From positions 248,001 through 312,000 of the forward strand of contig JBNOAI010000007.1 in assembly GCA_050283925.1 (NCBI GenBank): DNA of 64,000 bases, given 5' to 3'. Below are positions 34,111 to 42,027 of this stretch, in pieces. The stretch is from ZC4RG25 sp023428365. Lineage in GTDB: Bacteria > Pseudomonadota > Alphaproteobacteria > Rhizobiales > Hyphomicrobiaceae. Under the pieces are notes generated by a model that saw only the letters and a list, made by a program, of their open reading frames with translations, searched no databases and was not told the DNA's origin. The position numbers and the translations under genes are program-made. Positions within the stretch are counted from its first letter, which is position 1, and the number at the start of each line of letters is the position of its first letter.

Positions 34111-34250
34111 AGAGTAGGTCATCTGGCCTGCCAGGAGGCAGAGAAGCCTCGTCTGATTGGGTGGCCGAGGTTCAATTCCAAACGGAGTGCTAGGCCAGTA
34201 ACCTCGCAAGACGAGGCTTTGAGCTCCGGCACCCCCAAGTGGCCTACTCT
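34111..34250. ncRNA. candidate structured non-coding RNA
   Basis: This gene-free 140-nt segment is highly self-complementary. An outer helix joins 34111-34121 (AGAGTAGGTCA) to 34240-34250 (TGGCCTACTCT), 11 bp with one wobble. Inside are a 5-bp hairpin CTGCC-AGGA-GGCAG (34128-34141), an 11-bp perfect helix AAGCCTCGTCT / AGACGAGGCTT (34144-34154 with 34209-34219), and within it a 7-bp helix CGAGGTT / AACCTCG (34166-34172 with 34200-34206). I do not recognise it as tmRNA, SRP RNA, RNase P or 6S. Strand is undetermined because helices read both ways; it sits between the 5' end of tRNA-Gly and the orphan gene at 34255. Confidence 0.5.
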
Positions 34251-34254
34251 CTTC

Positions 34255-34470
34255 CTATTTATTCTTACGCTTCTTAGTGTTCGTTGCCTCGATCCAGCCC
34301 ATCAGTTTCTGAAAATCGCCCTGCACGAATTCATTGATGTACTGGCGTCTGACATCGCGATCCTTGAGTAGCTCAATCAGCTCTGTCCGCGTGAAGGATT
34401 CGAAGGGCGTGGAGAGGACGTCGGGCTCATCCTCTTCGACATCGAAATGAAATGCGTGGCCGTCGATCAT
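34255..34470 (-). CDS. small acidic hypothetical protein
   Basis: A 71-residue protein, acidic at the front (FDVEEDEPDV) and basic at the end (NTKKRKNK). The middle is helical (RTELIELLKDRDVRRQYINEF). The ATG at 34470 is preferred because AGGGGGG lies 5 bp upstream. No family is recognised. It starts 4 bp after the end of the candidate structured RNA (reading on the window coordinates), on the minus strand, and is divergent from the binding-protein gene at 34735. Confidence 0.55.
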   Translation of the reverse strand: MIDGHAFHFDVEEDEPDVLSTPFESFTRTELIELLKDRDVRRQYINEFVQGDFQKLMGWIEATNTKKRKNK

Positions 34471-34734
34471 GGTTACCCCCCTTTGCATAAATGCAACCTT
34501 TGATTGCAGTTATTCGGATGCGTGCGCAATGGGTGTTGCGTCGATTTGCACCGGGAAGTTGTTTTTCATTGTTTTTGGACAACAGGAGCTTGCGCCTTTG
34601 CGTGGGTAAATACAACGAGCATGCCGAAGCCTGTGTATATGAAGGGGCGCAAACAACGCCGCTTGAGCGCTTAAATCTCCTGTCACATTCGAGGAGTAGC
34701 GAACGAGGGTTCCAGGTTTTCACCGGAGGTTTCC

Positions 34735-35721
34735 GTGTACAAACGACGTGCTGCGGTTCTGGCCGCGACTGCTGCCCTTATGGCAATCTCGGCGCCAACG
34801 TTCGCTCAGAGCGGCAAGCTTGTTCTCTATACAAGCCAGCCGAACACCGACGCGCAGCAAACCATCGATGCGTTTAAGGCGAAGCACCCCGGTATCGACA
34901 TCTCGTTCGTGCGCGACGGCACGCCCAAGATCATCGCAAAACTGCAGGCGGAGATCGCTGCCGGGGCAGCCCAGGCCGACGTACTGTTGATTGCCGACAG
35001 CGTAACCATGGAAAGCCTCAAGACCGATGGACGCCTGATGGCGTATCCCGAGGCTGATGTCTCTGCTTATCCGGCGGGCATTCATGCTCCGGACAAGAGC
35101 TGGTTTGCGACCAAGCTCATCACGACGGGCATTGTCTACAATACCGCTGCGTCGCTGAAGCCAACCTCGTGGCTCGATCTGACGAAGCCTGAAGTGAAAG
35201 GTCAGCTGGCGATGCCATCGCCGCTCACCTCTGGTGCAGCGATGATCCACACGCAGACGCTTGTTGCAAATCTCCCGGGCGACTGGAGCTACTATGAAAA
35301 TCTGAAAGCCAATGGTGCTCAGGCAGCCGGCGGCAATGGCAATGTTCTCAAGAGCGTCGCGGGTGGCGAAAAGCTTTATGGAATGATTGTCGATTTCATG
35401 CCGATCCGCGAGAAGGCAAAGGGCGCTCCGGTTGAATTCGTGTTCCCCCAGGAAGGTGTGTCCGCGATTGGCGAACCGGTTGCAATCCTGAGTTCGACAA
35501 AGAATGCCGCCGCCGCGAAGGCTTTCATTGACTTTATTCTCTCCAAAGACGGCCAGGAACTCGCGCTGAAACAGGGCTATATGCCAGCGCACCCGGGCGT
35601 GGCTCTACCTGATGGTTTTCCGGCTCGCGATCAGGTGAAAGTGCTGTCTTTCGATGCCGCGAAAGCACTCGCTGCCACCGATGCGGATAAGGCGAAATTC
35701 ACGCAGATCTTCGGCCAGTAA
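34735..35721 (+). CDS. periplasmic binding protein of an Fbp/phosphonate-type ABC transporter
   Basis: A 328-residue exported protein with signal VLAATAALMAISAPTFA and a type 2 binding-protein fold: KLVLYTSQPNTDAQQTIDAF, ADVLLIADSVTMESLK, TGIVYNTA, SWLDLTKPEVKGQLAMPSPLTSGAA, and VAILSSTKNAAAAKAFIDFILS. This set is shared by Fe(III) (FbpA) and 2-aminoethylphosphonate binding proteins; the paired Tyr residues used for ferric iron are not obvious. The GTG start follows GGAGG. The cognate fused permease follows 10 bp later. Confidence 0.8.
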   Translation: MYKRRAAVLAATAALMAISAPTFAQSGKLVLYTSQPNTDAQQTIDAFKAKHPGIDISFVRDGTPKIIAKLQAEIAAGAAQADVLLIADSVTMESLKTDGRLMAYPEADVSAYPAGIHAPDKSWFATKLITTGIVYNTAASLKPTSWLDLTKPEVKGQLAMPSPLTSGAAMIHTQTLVANLPGDWSYYENLKANGAQAAGGNGNVLKSVAGGEKLYGMIVDFMPIREKAKGAPVEFVFPQEGVSAIGEPVAILSSTKNAAAAKAFIDFILSKDGQELALKQGYMPAHPGVALPDGFPARDQVKVLSFDAAKALAATDADKAKFTQIFGQ

Positions 35722-35731
35722 GCGCGCTGGG

Positions 35732-37636
35732 ATGCCTGCACGCGGCGCTGCGATCGCATTGTCGTTCTTGCGATCGCGACAATCAAAACAATGGATTGAA
35801 CGTGAGGGCGGTGGTCTAGCCGCCCTCACTGTCGTCCTGGTTCTGGTGTTATCAGCGCTGCCGCTTGGCCAACTCACCATTACGGCCATCGCGCCTCGCG
35901 GTACGCTGGATGTGTCGGCGCTGAGTGCGCTGGCCACAGATGAAGTCGCGCGTGCGACGTGGAATACGCTCGTTGTCGGGATTGGATCTGCGGCGCTGGC
36001 GTTGCTGATCGGCACTGCCCTGGCGTTGCTTCTCGCGACGAGCGATCTGCCCGGCAAGGCGGTGATTGCTTTGGTCTTCGTCTTTTCTCTGATGATCGCG
36101 CCGCAGGTTGCAGCCTTGGCATTCAAGACCCTGGCTGGACCCGCCTCGCCGTTGCTCAAAGCGATCGGCTTGGCTCCTCCACCGGGAACACCAAATCCGA
36201 TGCTCGGGTCGCTCGGTATTATCCTGGTGATGGGCCTGCATCATGCGCCGCTCGCTGCGATCACTCTGGCGCCGGGATTTGTTGCGATTCCTCGCGCTGT
36301 GATCGAGGCGGCATCGCTCGACGGTGCAAAGCCCACGATGATTATCCGGAAAATTCTATTGCCGCTTTTGCGGCCGTACATTCTGGCAGCCGCATTGGTA
36401 ACGCTGGTCGCAGGTATCGGAAACTTCGGTATCCCGGCGTTGTTGGGTCTGCCTGTCAGCTACCAGACATTGCCGACACTGGTTTTCCAAAAGATTGCGA
36501 GTTTTGGCCCGTCGATGATGACCAATGCTGCGGCCGTCTCTCTGCTGATCGCGGCGCTGAGCGGTGCGGGTGTCGTCGCGGCGGCACTGGCCCATCCCCG
36601 AGATTCCGTTCGCCTCGAAGCGGATGCGATCATGACGCCGTTCTGCTGGCTCGGGCGCTGGCGTTGGCCGCTGGCAATGATTGTCTGGACCGGCATTGCG
36701 GTTGCGGTGGTCCTGCCGCTGCTTTCGCTGATCGCCGCGTCTCTGGTGCCTGCGTACGGCGTGAACCTGTCGTTCGAGACATTGACGTTCGGCCGGTTCT
36801 ACGAGGTTCTTGTCCGTCAGGAGGTGACCCTGCGCGCCTTCCGCAATTCGCTTCTGTTGGCAGGCTGCGCAGCGATTGTCCTGGCGGTGATTGCCGTGCC
36901 TCTCGCCTATGCCATAGAACGCTGTCTGGGCCGATGGCGCGCGGTCCTCGTGGTGCTGATCGAAATGCCCTATGCCCTGCCGGGGCTCGTGTTGGCGATT
37001 GCCTGCATCTTGCTGTTTTTGAAGCCGCTCCCGATTCTCAATGTCAGCATTTATGCGACGCCGTGGATCATCTTATTCGCATATGCGGCGCGTTTTCTGC
37101 CTCTCGCTTTGAAACCGACGCTCGCGGCGATGGCGACTGTCGGACCCGATCAGGAGGAAGCTGCCGCGGTCTTCGGAGCACGGTTAGGCAAACGCTTGTG
37201 GCACGTCATCCTGCCGCGATTGTTGGCTCCTGCTGTTGCCGGAGCGTTGCTTGTTTTCCTGCTGGCCTTCAATGAACTGACGGTCTCCGCCCTGCTGTGG
37301 TCTGCGGGCACCGAAACTCTCGGCGTGGCTCTGCTCAGTCTGGAAGATGCGGGTCTCGCGAGCGAGGCGGCGGCGATCGGCGTGACCGCGACGGCGATTG
37401 TCGTCGTGCTGATGCTGCTGCTCGATCGGTTGGCGCCATTGTTGCCTGCCGATGTTCTGCCATGGCGCCTCCTAGCGCTGCGCTCCAGCGAGCGAGTGCA
37501 ATCACGGACCGTTCCATCGACAACATCGAACGCGCACACGCCAGTGATTGCGCAATGCAGCAATCGCAAGTGGAGCGGCGGCGGATCCATGCCTCACACG
37601 ATCCAGCCAAGCCATCCGGCAGCTACGAGCCCGTAG
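35732..37636 (+). CDS. ABC transporter permease with two fused permease domains (FbpB/AfuB type)
   Basis: A 634-residue inner-membrane protein with about 12 membrane segments in two homologous halves. Each half has an EAA-type loop: EAASLDGAKPTMIIRKILLPLL near residue 190 and EEAAAVFGARLGKRLWHVILPRL near 480. This doubled form is typical of iron and phosphonate importers. The C-terminal ~50 residues are Ser/Thr-rich and without homology that I recognise. No dedicated ATPase gene follows; the next ATPase gene (37741) is Ugp/Mal-like and may serve both systems. Confidence 0.82.
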   Translation: MPARGAAIALSFLRSRQSKQWIEREGGGLAALTVVLVLVLSALPLGQLTITAIAPRGTLDVSALSALATDEVARATWNTLVVGIGSAALALLIGTALALLLATSDLPGKAVIALVFVFSLMIAPQVAALAFKTLAGPASPLLKAIGLAPPPGTPNPMLGSLGIILVMGLHHAPLAAITLAPGFVAIPRAVIEAASLDGAKPTMIIRKILLPLLRPYILAAALVTLVAGIGNFGIPALLGLPVSYQTLPTLVFQKIASFGPSMMTNAAAVSLLIAALSGAGVVAAALAHPRDSVRLEADAIMTPFCWLGRWRWPLAMIVWTGIAVAVVLPLLSLIAASLVPAYGVNLSFETLTFGRFYEVLVRQEVTLRAFRNSLLLAGCAAIVLAVIAVPLAYAIERCLGRWRAVLVVLIEMPYALPGLVLAIACILLFLKPLPILNVSIYATPWIILFAYAARFLPLALKPTLAAMATVGPDQEEAAAVFGARLGKRLWHVILPRLLAPAVAGALLVFLLAFNELTVSALLWSAGTETLGVALLSLEDAGLASEAAAIGVTATAIVVVLMLLLDRLAPLLPADVLPWRLLALRSSERVQSRTVPSTTSNAHTPVIAQCSNRKWSGGGSMPHTIQPSHPAATSP

Positions 37637-37740
37637 TTTCAGGCCCAACGCGCCGGGTTGGATGAGCTGCGTTTATGGCTAGCGCGCACTGTCAAAGAAG
37701 TGTCATGCTGCATTGCTACTCGGGCCTGGCTTGATCACAA

Positions 37741-38793
37741 TTGACATACGGTGATGCTTTGCACGTCCGGTTGAATGCCGTTACCAAGAAATGGACTGGC
37801 GATCCCGCTGTCGACGAGGTCAGCTTCACGGTGCGCGAAGGAGATTTCGTCGCTCTCCTCGGACCATCCGGCTGCGGAAAATCAACCACTCTGCGCCTCA
37901 TCGCCGGGCTGGATCATCCGACGTCCGGCGCGATCCACATTGGCGAGCGCGACGTCACCCACTTACCGCCGGCCAAGCGCGGCGTTTCCATGGTGTTTCA
38001 GTCATACGCGCTGTTTCCTCATTTGACTGTCGCCGAAAACATTCTGTTCGGCCTTAACGTGCGTAAGGTGCCGGCAGAGGAGCAAAGGACGCGACTGGCG
38101 AAAGTTGCTGAGATGCTCGGCCTGGAAAAGCTGCTTGATCGCAAACCTGCGCAGCTTTCCGGCGGCCAGCAACAGCGTGTTGCACTCGGCCGTGCGATTG
38201 TTGCGGAGAAGCCGATCTGCCTGATGGACGAGCCGCTGTCGAATCTCGATGCGCAATTGCGCGTCGAAATGCGTCGCGAGATCCGCGAGCTGCAGCAGAA
38301 GCTCGGCATCACCATGATCTACGTCACGCACGATCAGCTTGAGGCGATGACGATGTCGGATCAGGTCGTGCTGATGAATGCCGGCCGGATCGAGCAGGAT
38401 GCTACGCCGACCGCGATTTACGACACGCCGGCTACGATATTTGCGGCACGTTTCATCGGCACGCCGCCGATGAATGTCGTATCGCTATCCGATTTAGATG
38501 GTGATCTCACGTGGCTGGCCTCAACGATGCCCGCAGGACTAGCTTCACAAAAAATAGCGCTCGGCGTTCGGCCTGAACTCATTCGCCTCAGCGATACCGG
38601 CTTCAAGTCGAGAGTGGCATCCATTGAATATCTTGGTGCGGACAGCCTCATTGAAACGCGAACAGGAGAGGCGAAGCTCGTCGCGCGTATTCCAGGCAAA
38701 GCACCATGCCAGATCGGCGATGAGGTCTTTTTGACGTGGGACCCCGCCGTCACACACTGGTTCGACTTGTCATCTGGGCGTCGCATTCCGTAG
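37741..38793 (+). CDS. ABC transporter ATP-binding protein, UgpC/MalK type
   Basis: A 350-residue ATPase of the carbohydrate-import CUT1 type. Walker A GPSGCGKST, Q-loop VFQSYALFPHLTV, signature LSGGQQQRVALGRAI, Walker B ICLMDEPLSNLD and H-loop YVTHDQLEAMTM are intact. A C-terminal TOBE/OB region (about 240-350) is present. The start is TTG at 37741. Its length matches UgpC (356 residues). It is followed 42 bp later by the binding protein and permeases it presumably powers. Confidence 0.88.
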   Translation: MTYGDALHVRLNAVTKKWTGDPAVDEVSFTVREGDFVALLGPSGCGKSTTLRLIAGLDHPTSGAIHIGERDVTHLPPAKRGVSMVFQSYALFPHLTVAENILFGLNVRKVPAEEQRTRLAKVAEMLGLEKLLDRKPAQLSGGQQQRVALGRAIVAEKPICLMDEPLSNLDAQLRVEMRREIRELQQKLGITMIYVTHDQLEAMTMSDQVVLMNAGRIEQDATPTAIYDTPATIFAARFIGTPPMNVVSLSDLDGDLTWLASTMPAGLASQKIALGVRPELIRLSDTGFKSRVASIEYLGADSLIETRTGEAKLVARIPGKAPCQIGDEVFLTWDPAVTHWFDLSSGRRIP

Positions 38794-38835
38794 GCTAGAG
38801 AAAAAACAGTATCGGCACATCCGGAGGGTGAGGAA

Positions 38836-40137
38836 ATGAAGAGACGCCAGTTCATCAAGGGATCGGCTCTCGCAGCAGGAAGTCTGCTGGCGATGCCAAC
38901 CATTCTCAGGGCGCAAACCGCCTCGGAATTTTCGTTTTTCTTTCCCGTGGCTGTTGGTGGCCCGATCACCAAGCTGATCGACAAGTTCGCTCAGGATTTT
39001 CAGGCCGAGAATAGCGGAATCAAGGTCAATCCGATTTACGCCGGTACGTATCAGGAAACGATCGTAAAGGCGCTCACCGCACACAAGGCCGGCTCTGCGC
39101 CCGCGACTTCAGTTCTTCTGTCGACGGACATGTTCACGTTGATCGACGAGGATGCGATCGTCCCGATCGACGAGTTCATCAAGACGGACGACGACAAGAA
39201 GTGGCTGCAGAGCTTCTTCCCTGGCTTCATGCTGAACAGTCAGACCGGCGGCAAAACCTGGGGCATCCCGTTCCAGCGTTCCACCGTGGTGATGTACTGG
39301 AACAAGGAGCTGTTCAAGGAAGCTGGTCTCGATCCGGACAAGGCGCCGAATACCTGGGAAGAGCAGGTCGAATTTGCCAAGAAGCTGACGAAACGCGATG
39401 CCTCCGGCAATGTTACGCAGTGGGGCATGCAGGTTCCCTCGTCAGGCTTCCCGTATTGGCTGTTCCAGTGCTTCTCTACGCAGTCTGGTGCAATTCTTGC
39501 TAATCAGGATGGAAATAAAACCGCCTACGACGCGCCAGGAGTCATCGAGGCGCTTCAGTACTGGGTCGACCTCGCGCAGAAGCACAAGGTGCATCCCACG
39601 GGCATCGTTGAGTGGGGAACCACGCCCAAGACCTTCTTCGAGCGCAAGTGCGCCATGATGTGGACCACGACGGGCAACCTCACGAACGTGCGCAGCAACG
39701 CGCAGTTCCCGTTCGGCGTCGCGATGCTTCCAGCGGGCAAGCAGCGTGGCAGCCCAACGGGTGGGGGCAACTTCTACATCTCCAGCAAAGCACCGCGCGA
39801 GCAGCAGGAAGCCGCATTCAAGTTTGCGCGTTGGCTGACGAGCGCCGAGCGGGCGGCGCAGTGGTGCGTGGACACCGGCTATGTGGCGGTACGCCCCGAC
39901 TCGTTCGAGACGCCGACGCTGAAGACGTACACCGATGGCTTCCCGCAGGCGCTCGTCGCTCGCGATCAGCTGCCCTATGCCGTCGCTGAACTTTCCACGT
40001 TCGATAACCAGCGCGTGACGAAGGCGCTGAACGACGGCCTGCAGGCGGCGCTGACGGGGACCAAGACGCCGGAGCAGGCACTGAAGGATGCCCAGACCGA
40101 AGCTGACCGGCTGCTGAAGCCGTATCAGAAAGGTTAG
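38836..40137 (+). CDS. UgpB-like periplasmic binding protein
   Basis: A 433-residue family 1 solute-binding protein with a twin-arginine-like signal start (MKRRQFIKGSALAAGSLLAMP). Its layout follows UgpB: KFAQDFQAENSGIKVNPIYAGTYQE, LLSTDMFTLIDEDAIVPI, WGIPFQRSTVVMYWNKELFKEAGLDP, then WTTTGNLTNVRSNAQFPFGVAMLPAG. UgpB binds sn-glycerol 3-phosphate and its diesters; the ligand here is inferred from length, order and similar segments only. A terminator-like hairpin follows. Confidence 0.75.
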   Translation: MKRRQFIKGSALAAGSLLAMPTILRAQTASEFSFFFPVAVGGPITKLIDKFAQDFQAENSGIKVNPIYAGTYQETIVKALTAHKAGSAPATSVLLSTDMFTLIDEDAIVPIDEFIKTDDDKKWLQSFFPGFMLNSQTGGKTWGIPFQRSTVVMYWNKELFKEAGLDPDKAPNTWEEQVEFAKKLTKRDASGNVTQWGMQVPSSGFPYWLFQCFSTQSGAILANQDGNKTAYDAPGVIEALQYWVDLAQKHKVHPTGIVEWGTTPKTFFERKCAMMWTTTGNLTNVRSNAQFPFGVAMLPAGKQRGSPTGGGNFYISSKAPREQQEAAFKFARWLTSAERAAQWCVDTGYVAVRPDSFETPTLKTYTDGFPQALVARDQLPYAVAELSTFDNQRVTKALNDGLQAALTGTKTPEQALKDAQTEADRLLKPYQKG

Positions 40138-40151
40138 GGCCTGACGCAATC

Positions 40152-40195
40152 GTGCTGACGCTGGCCTTCCCGGCTGGCGTCAGCACTTTCTTTTT
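40152..40195 (+). terminator. terminator/attenuator hairpin between binding protein and permease genes
   Basis: GTGCTGACGC (40152-40161) and GCGTCAGCAC (40177-40186) make a perfect 10-bp stem with a 15-nt loop, followed by TTTCTTTTT. Placed right after the binding-protein gene, it could end most transcripts and keep the binding protein in excess over the permeases. Confidence 0.82.
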
Positions 40196-40209
40196 ACAGT
40201 GATCACCTG

Positions 40210-41094
40210 ATGAAATCTCATTCGCGGTCGCGGGATTGGCTTTACGCTTGGCTTCTGTTGTTGCCGGCGATGGTGCTTCTGGCGCTCTTTACCCACTGGC
40301 CGGCTATCGCGACGATTATCGATAGCTTTTACTCGACGCCTCGGGCGCGCCGACCGTCGGTCTTCGTTGGTCCTGACAATTATCAGCAGATGCTGGGCGA
40401 TCCTGTCTTCTGGCAGGCTGTCACCAATAACCTCTGGTTCGCGCTCGGTACGATCCCGGTATCGATCGCCCTGGCGCTTCTCATGGCGGTGTGGGTCAAC
40501 GATCGTTTTCCCGGCCGCACATTCGTGCGCATGGCCTTTTTCACGCCGACCGTGCTGCCGATGATCGCTGTGGCCAATATCTGGCTGTTCTTCTACACGC
40601 CGGAAATCGGTCTTCTCGAACAGGTGCGCAGTGCTTTCGGAGCACGCGCCCATAACTGGCTCGGATCGCGCGATACCGCGCTTGCTGCCGTGACGGTTGT
40701 CGCGGTGTGGAAGGAGGCCGGCTTCTTCATGATCTTCTATCTGGCGGCCTTGCAATCCATACCGCCGAATCTTGCGGAAGCTTCGGCGTTGGAAGGCGCC
40801 TCGCGCTGGCATTTCTTCCGGCGTGTGCAGTTTCCTCTGCTTATGCCGACGACGCTGTTTGTCCTGGTCAACGCGGTGATCAACGCATTCCGCATGGTCG
40901 ATCACATCTTTGTCCTGACGCGCGGCGGTCCGGACAACGCAACCACGCTGCTGCTGTTTCATATCTACATGGTCGGGTTCAGTTTCTGGGATACCGGCTA
41001 CGCGGCCGCGCTCACCGTCGTGCTTCTTGCAGGTCTCGCACTGCTCGCGCTCATACAGTACGGCGTGCTCGAGCGGCGCATCCATTATCGTTGA
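40210..41094 (+). CDS. UgpA-like ABC sugar-type permease
   Basis: A 294-residue inner-membrane protein with six hydrophobic segments (first WLYAWLLLLPAMVLLALFTHW) and the EAA loop EASALEGASRWHFFRRVQFPLL. Size matches UgpA (295 residues). It pairs with the permease at 41108 and the ATPase at 37741. Start ATG 40210. Confidence 0.82.
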   Translation: MKSHSRSRDWLYAWLLLLPAMVLLALFTHWPAIATIIDSFYSTPRARRPSVFVGPDNYQQMLGDPVFWQAVTNNLWFALGTIPVSIALALLMAVWVNDRFPGRTFVRMAFFTPTVLPMIAVANIWLFFYTPEIGLLEQVRSAFGARAHNWLGSRDTALAAVTVVAVWKEAGFFMIFYLAALQSIPPNLAEASALEGASRWHFFRRVQFPLLMPTTLFVLVNAVINAFRMVDHIFVLTRGGPDNATTLLLFHIYMVGFSFWDTGYAAALTVVLLAGLALLALIQYGVLERRIHYR

Positions 41095-41107
41095 GCGGGA
41101 ACTGCTG

Positions 41108-41962
41108 ATGGCGAACGCGCACTCCCAGAGCCAGAGCGCCGGGCACTATCAGCCGAAGGGGCTGGGTCTCGCGCTTGAGACCGTGGCTGCTTGGTCATTG
41201 GCGCTCATCTGGATTGCCCCGCTGGTCTATGCCGTGTGGGCAGCGTTTCATCCGCCCGAGTTCTCGACGCGGTTTGATCTGTTTGCGCCGTTGACGCTCC
41301 AGAACTTCGTGCGCGCCTGGGATGCGGCGCCGTTCGCTCGTTATTTTCTCAATACGTTCGTGTTGGTCACGCTCGTGCTTGCGTGCCAGCTCGTCCTGTG
41401 CACGCTCGCTGCATACGCATTTGCGCGTTACGAATTTCCTGGCCGCAACATCGCGTTCGCCTTGGTTCTCGTACAACTGATGATCATGCCGGACGTGCTG
41501 CTCGTCGAGAATTATCGCACGATGAGTAATCTCCGGCTGGTCGATTCCATCCCCGCCATCGGTTTGCCGTACGTGGCTTCAGCGTTCGGAATCTTCCTGC
41601 TCCGGCAGACCTTCAAGCAGGTTCCGCGCGAACTGGATGATGCCGCCCGCGTCGAAGGCGCGACCGGTCTTCAAACGCTGCTGAAAGTCTACGTACCGCT
41701 CGGAAAACCGGTTTATCTCGCGTATGGGCTGGTTTCGGTCAGCTATCACTGGAACAATTTCCTGTGGCCGCTGATCATCACCAACTCGGTCGAGGCTCGG
41801 CCTTTGACGGTTGGTCTACAGGTCTTTTCGTCGTCCGATCAGGGGATCGACTGGTCGGTCATCTGCGCGGCAACGCTGATGTCATCCGGTCCGTTGCTGC
41901 TGGGTTTTCTTCTCTTCCAGCGACAGTTCGTCCAGAGCTTCATGCGCGCCGGCGTCAAATAG
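41108..41962 (+). CDS. UgpE-like ABC sugar-type permease
   Basis: A 284-residue permease with six membrane segments and the EAA loop DDAARVEGATGLQTLLKVYVPL. The C-terminal FQRQFVQSFMRAGVK is usual for this family. Size matches UgpE (281). The ATG at 41108 lies 13 bp after the upstream permease stop; reading further upstream would overlap that gene. It is convergent with the surface-protein gene. Confidence 0.82.
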   Translation: MANAHSQSQSAGHYQPKGLGLALETVAAWSLALIWIAPLVYAVWAAFHPPEFSTRFDLFAPLTLQNFVRAWDAAPFARYFLNTFVLVTLVLACQLVLCTLAAYAFARYEFPGRNIAFALVLVQLMIMPDVLLVENYRTMSNLRLVDSIPAIGLPYVASAFGIFLLRQTFKQVPRELDDAARVEGATGLQTLLKVYVPLGKPVYLAYGLVSVSYHWNNFLWPLIITNSVEARPLTVGLQVFSSSDQGIDWSVICAATLMSSGPLLLGFLLFQRQFVQSFMRAGVK

Positions 41963-42027
41963 GAACTGAAGAGCCTTGGACCAAGCTCGCCGCTTGTCCT
42001 ACGTCATGCAATTCCGCGGCGGATAGG

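Noticed and set aside
34003..34209. 68-residue minus-strand frame overlapping the structured segment
   Set aside because: No family, no ribosome-binding site, and it overlaps the helices described at 34144-34219.
34060..34250. tmRNA, SRP RNA or integron attC site
   Set aside because: A TTCAATTCC and a GTTAGGC string gave a passing resemblance, but there is no T-arm pairing, no SRP loop motif and no matching attC partner site.
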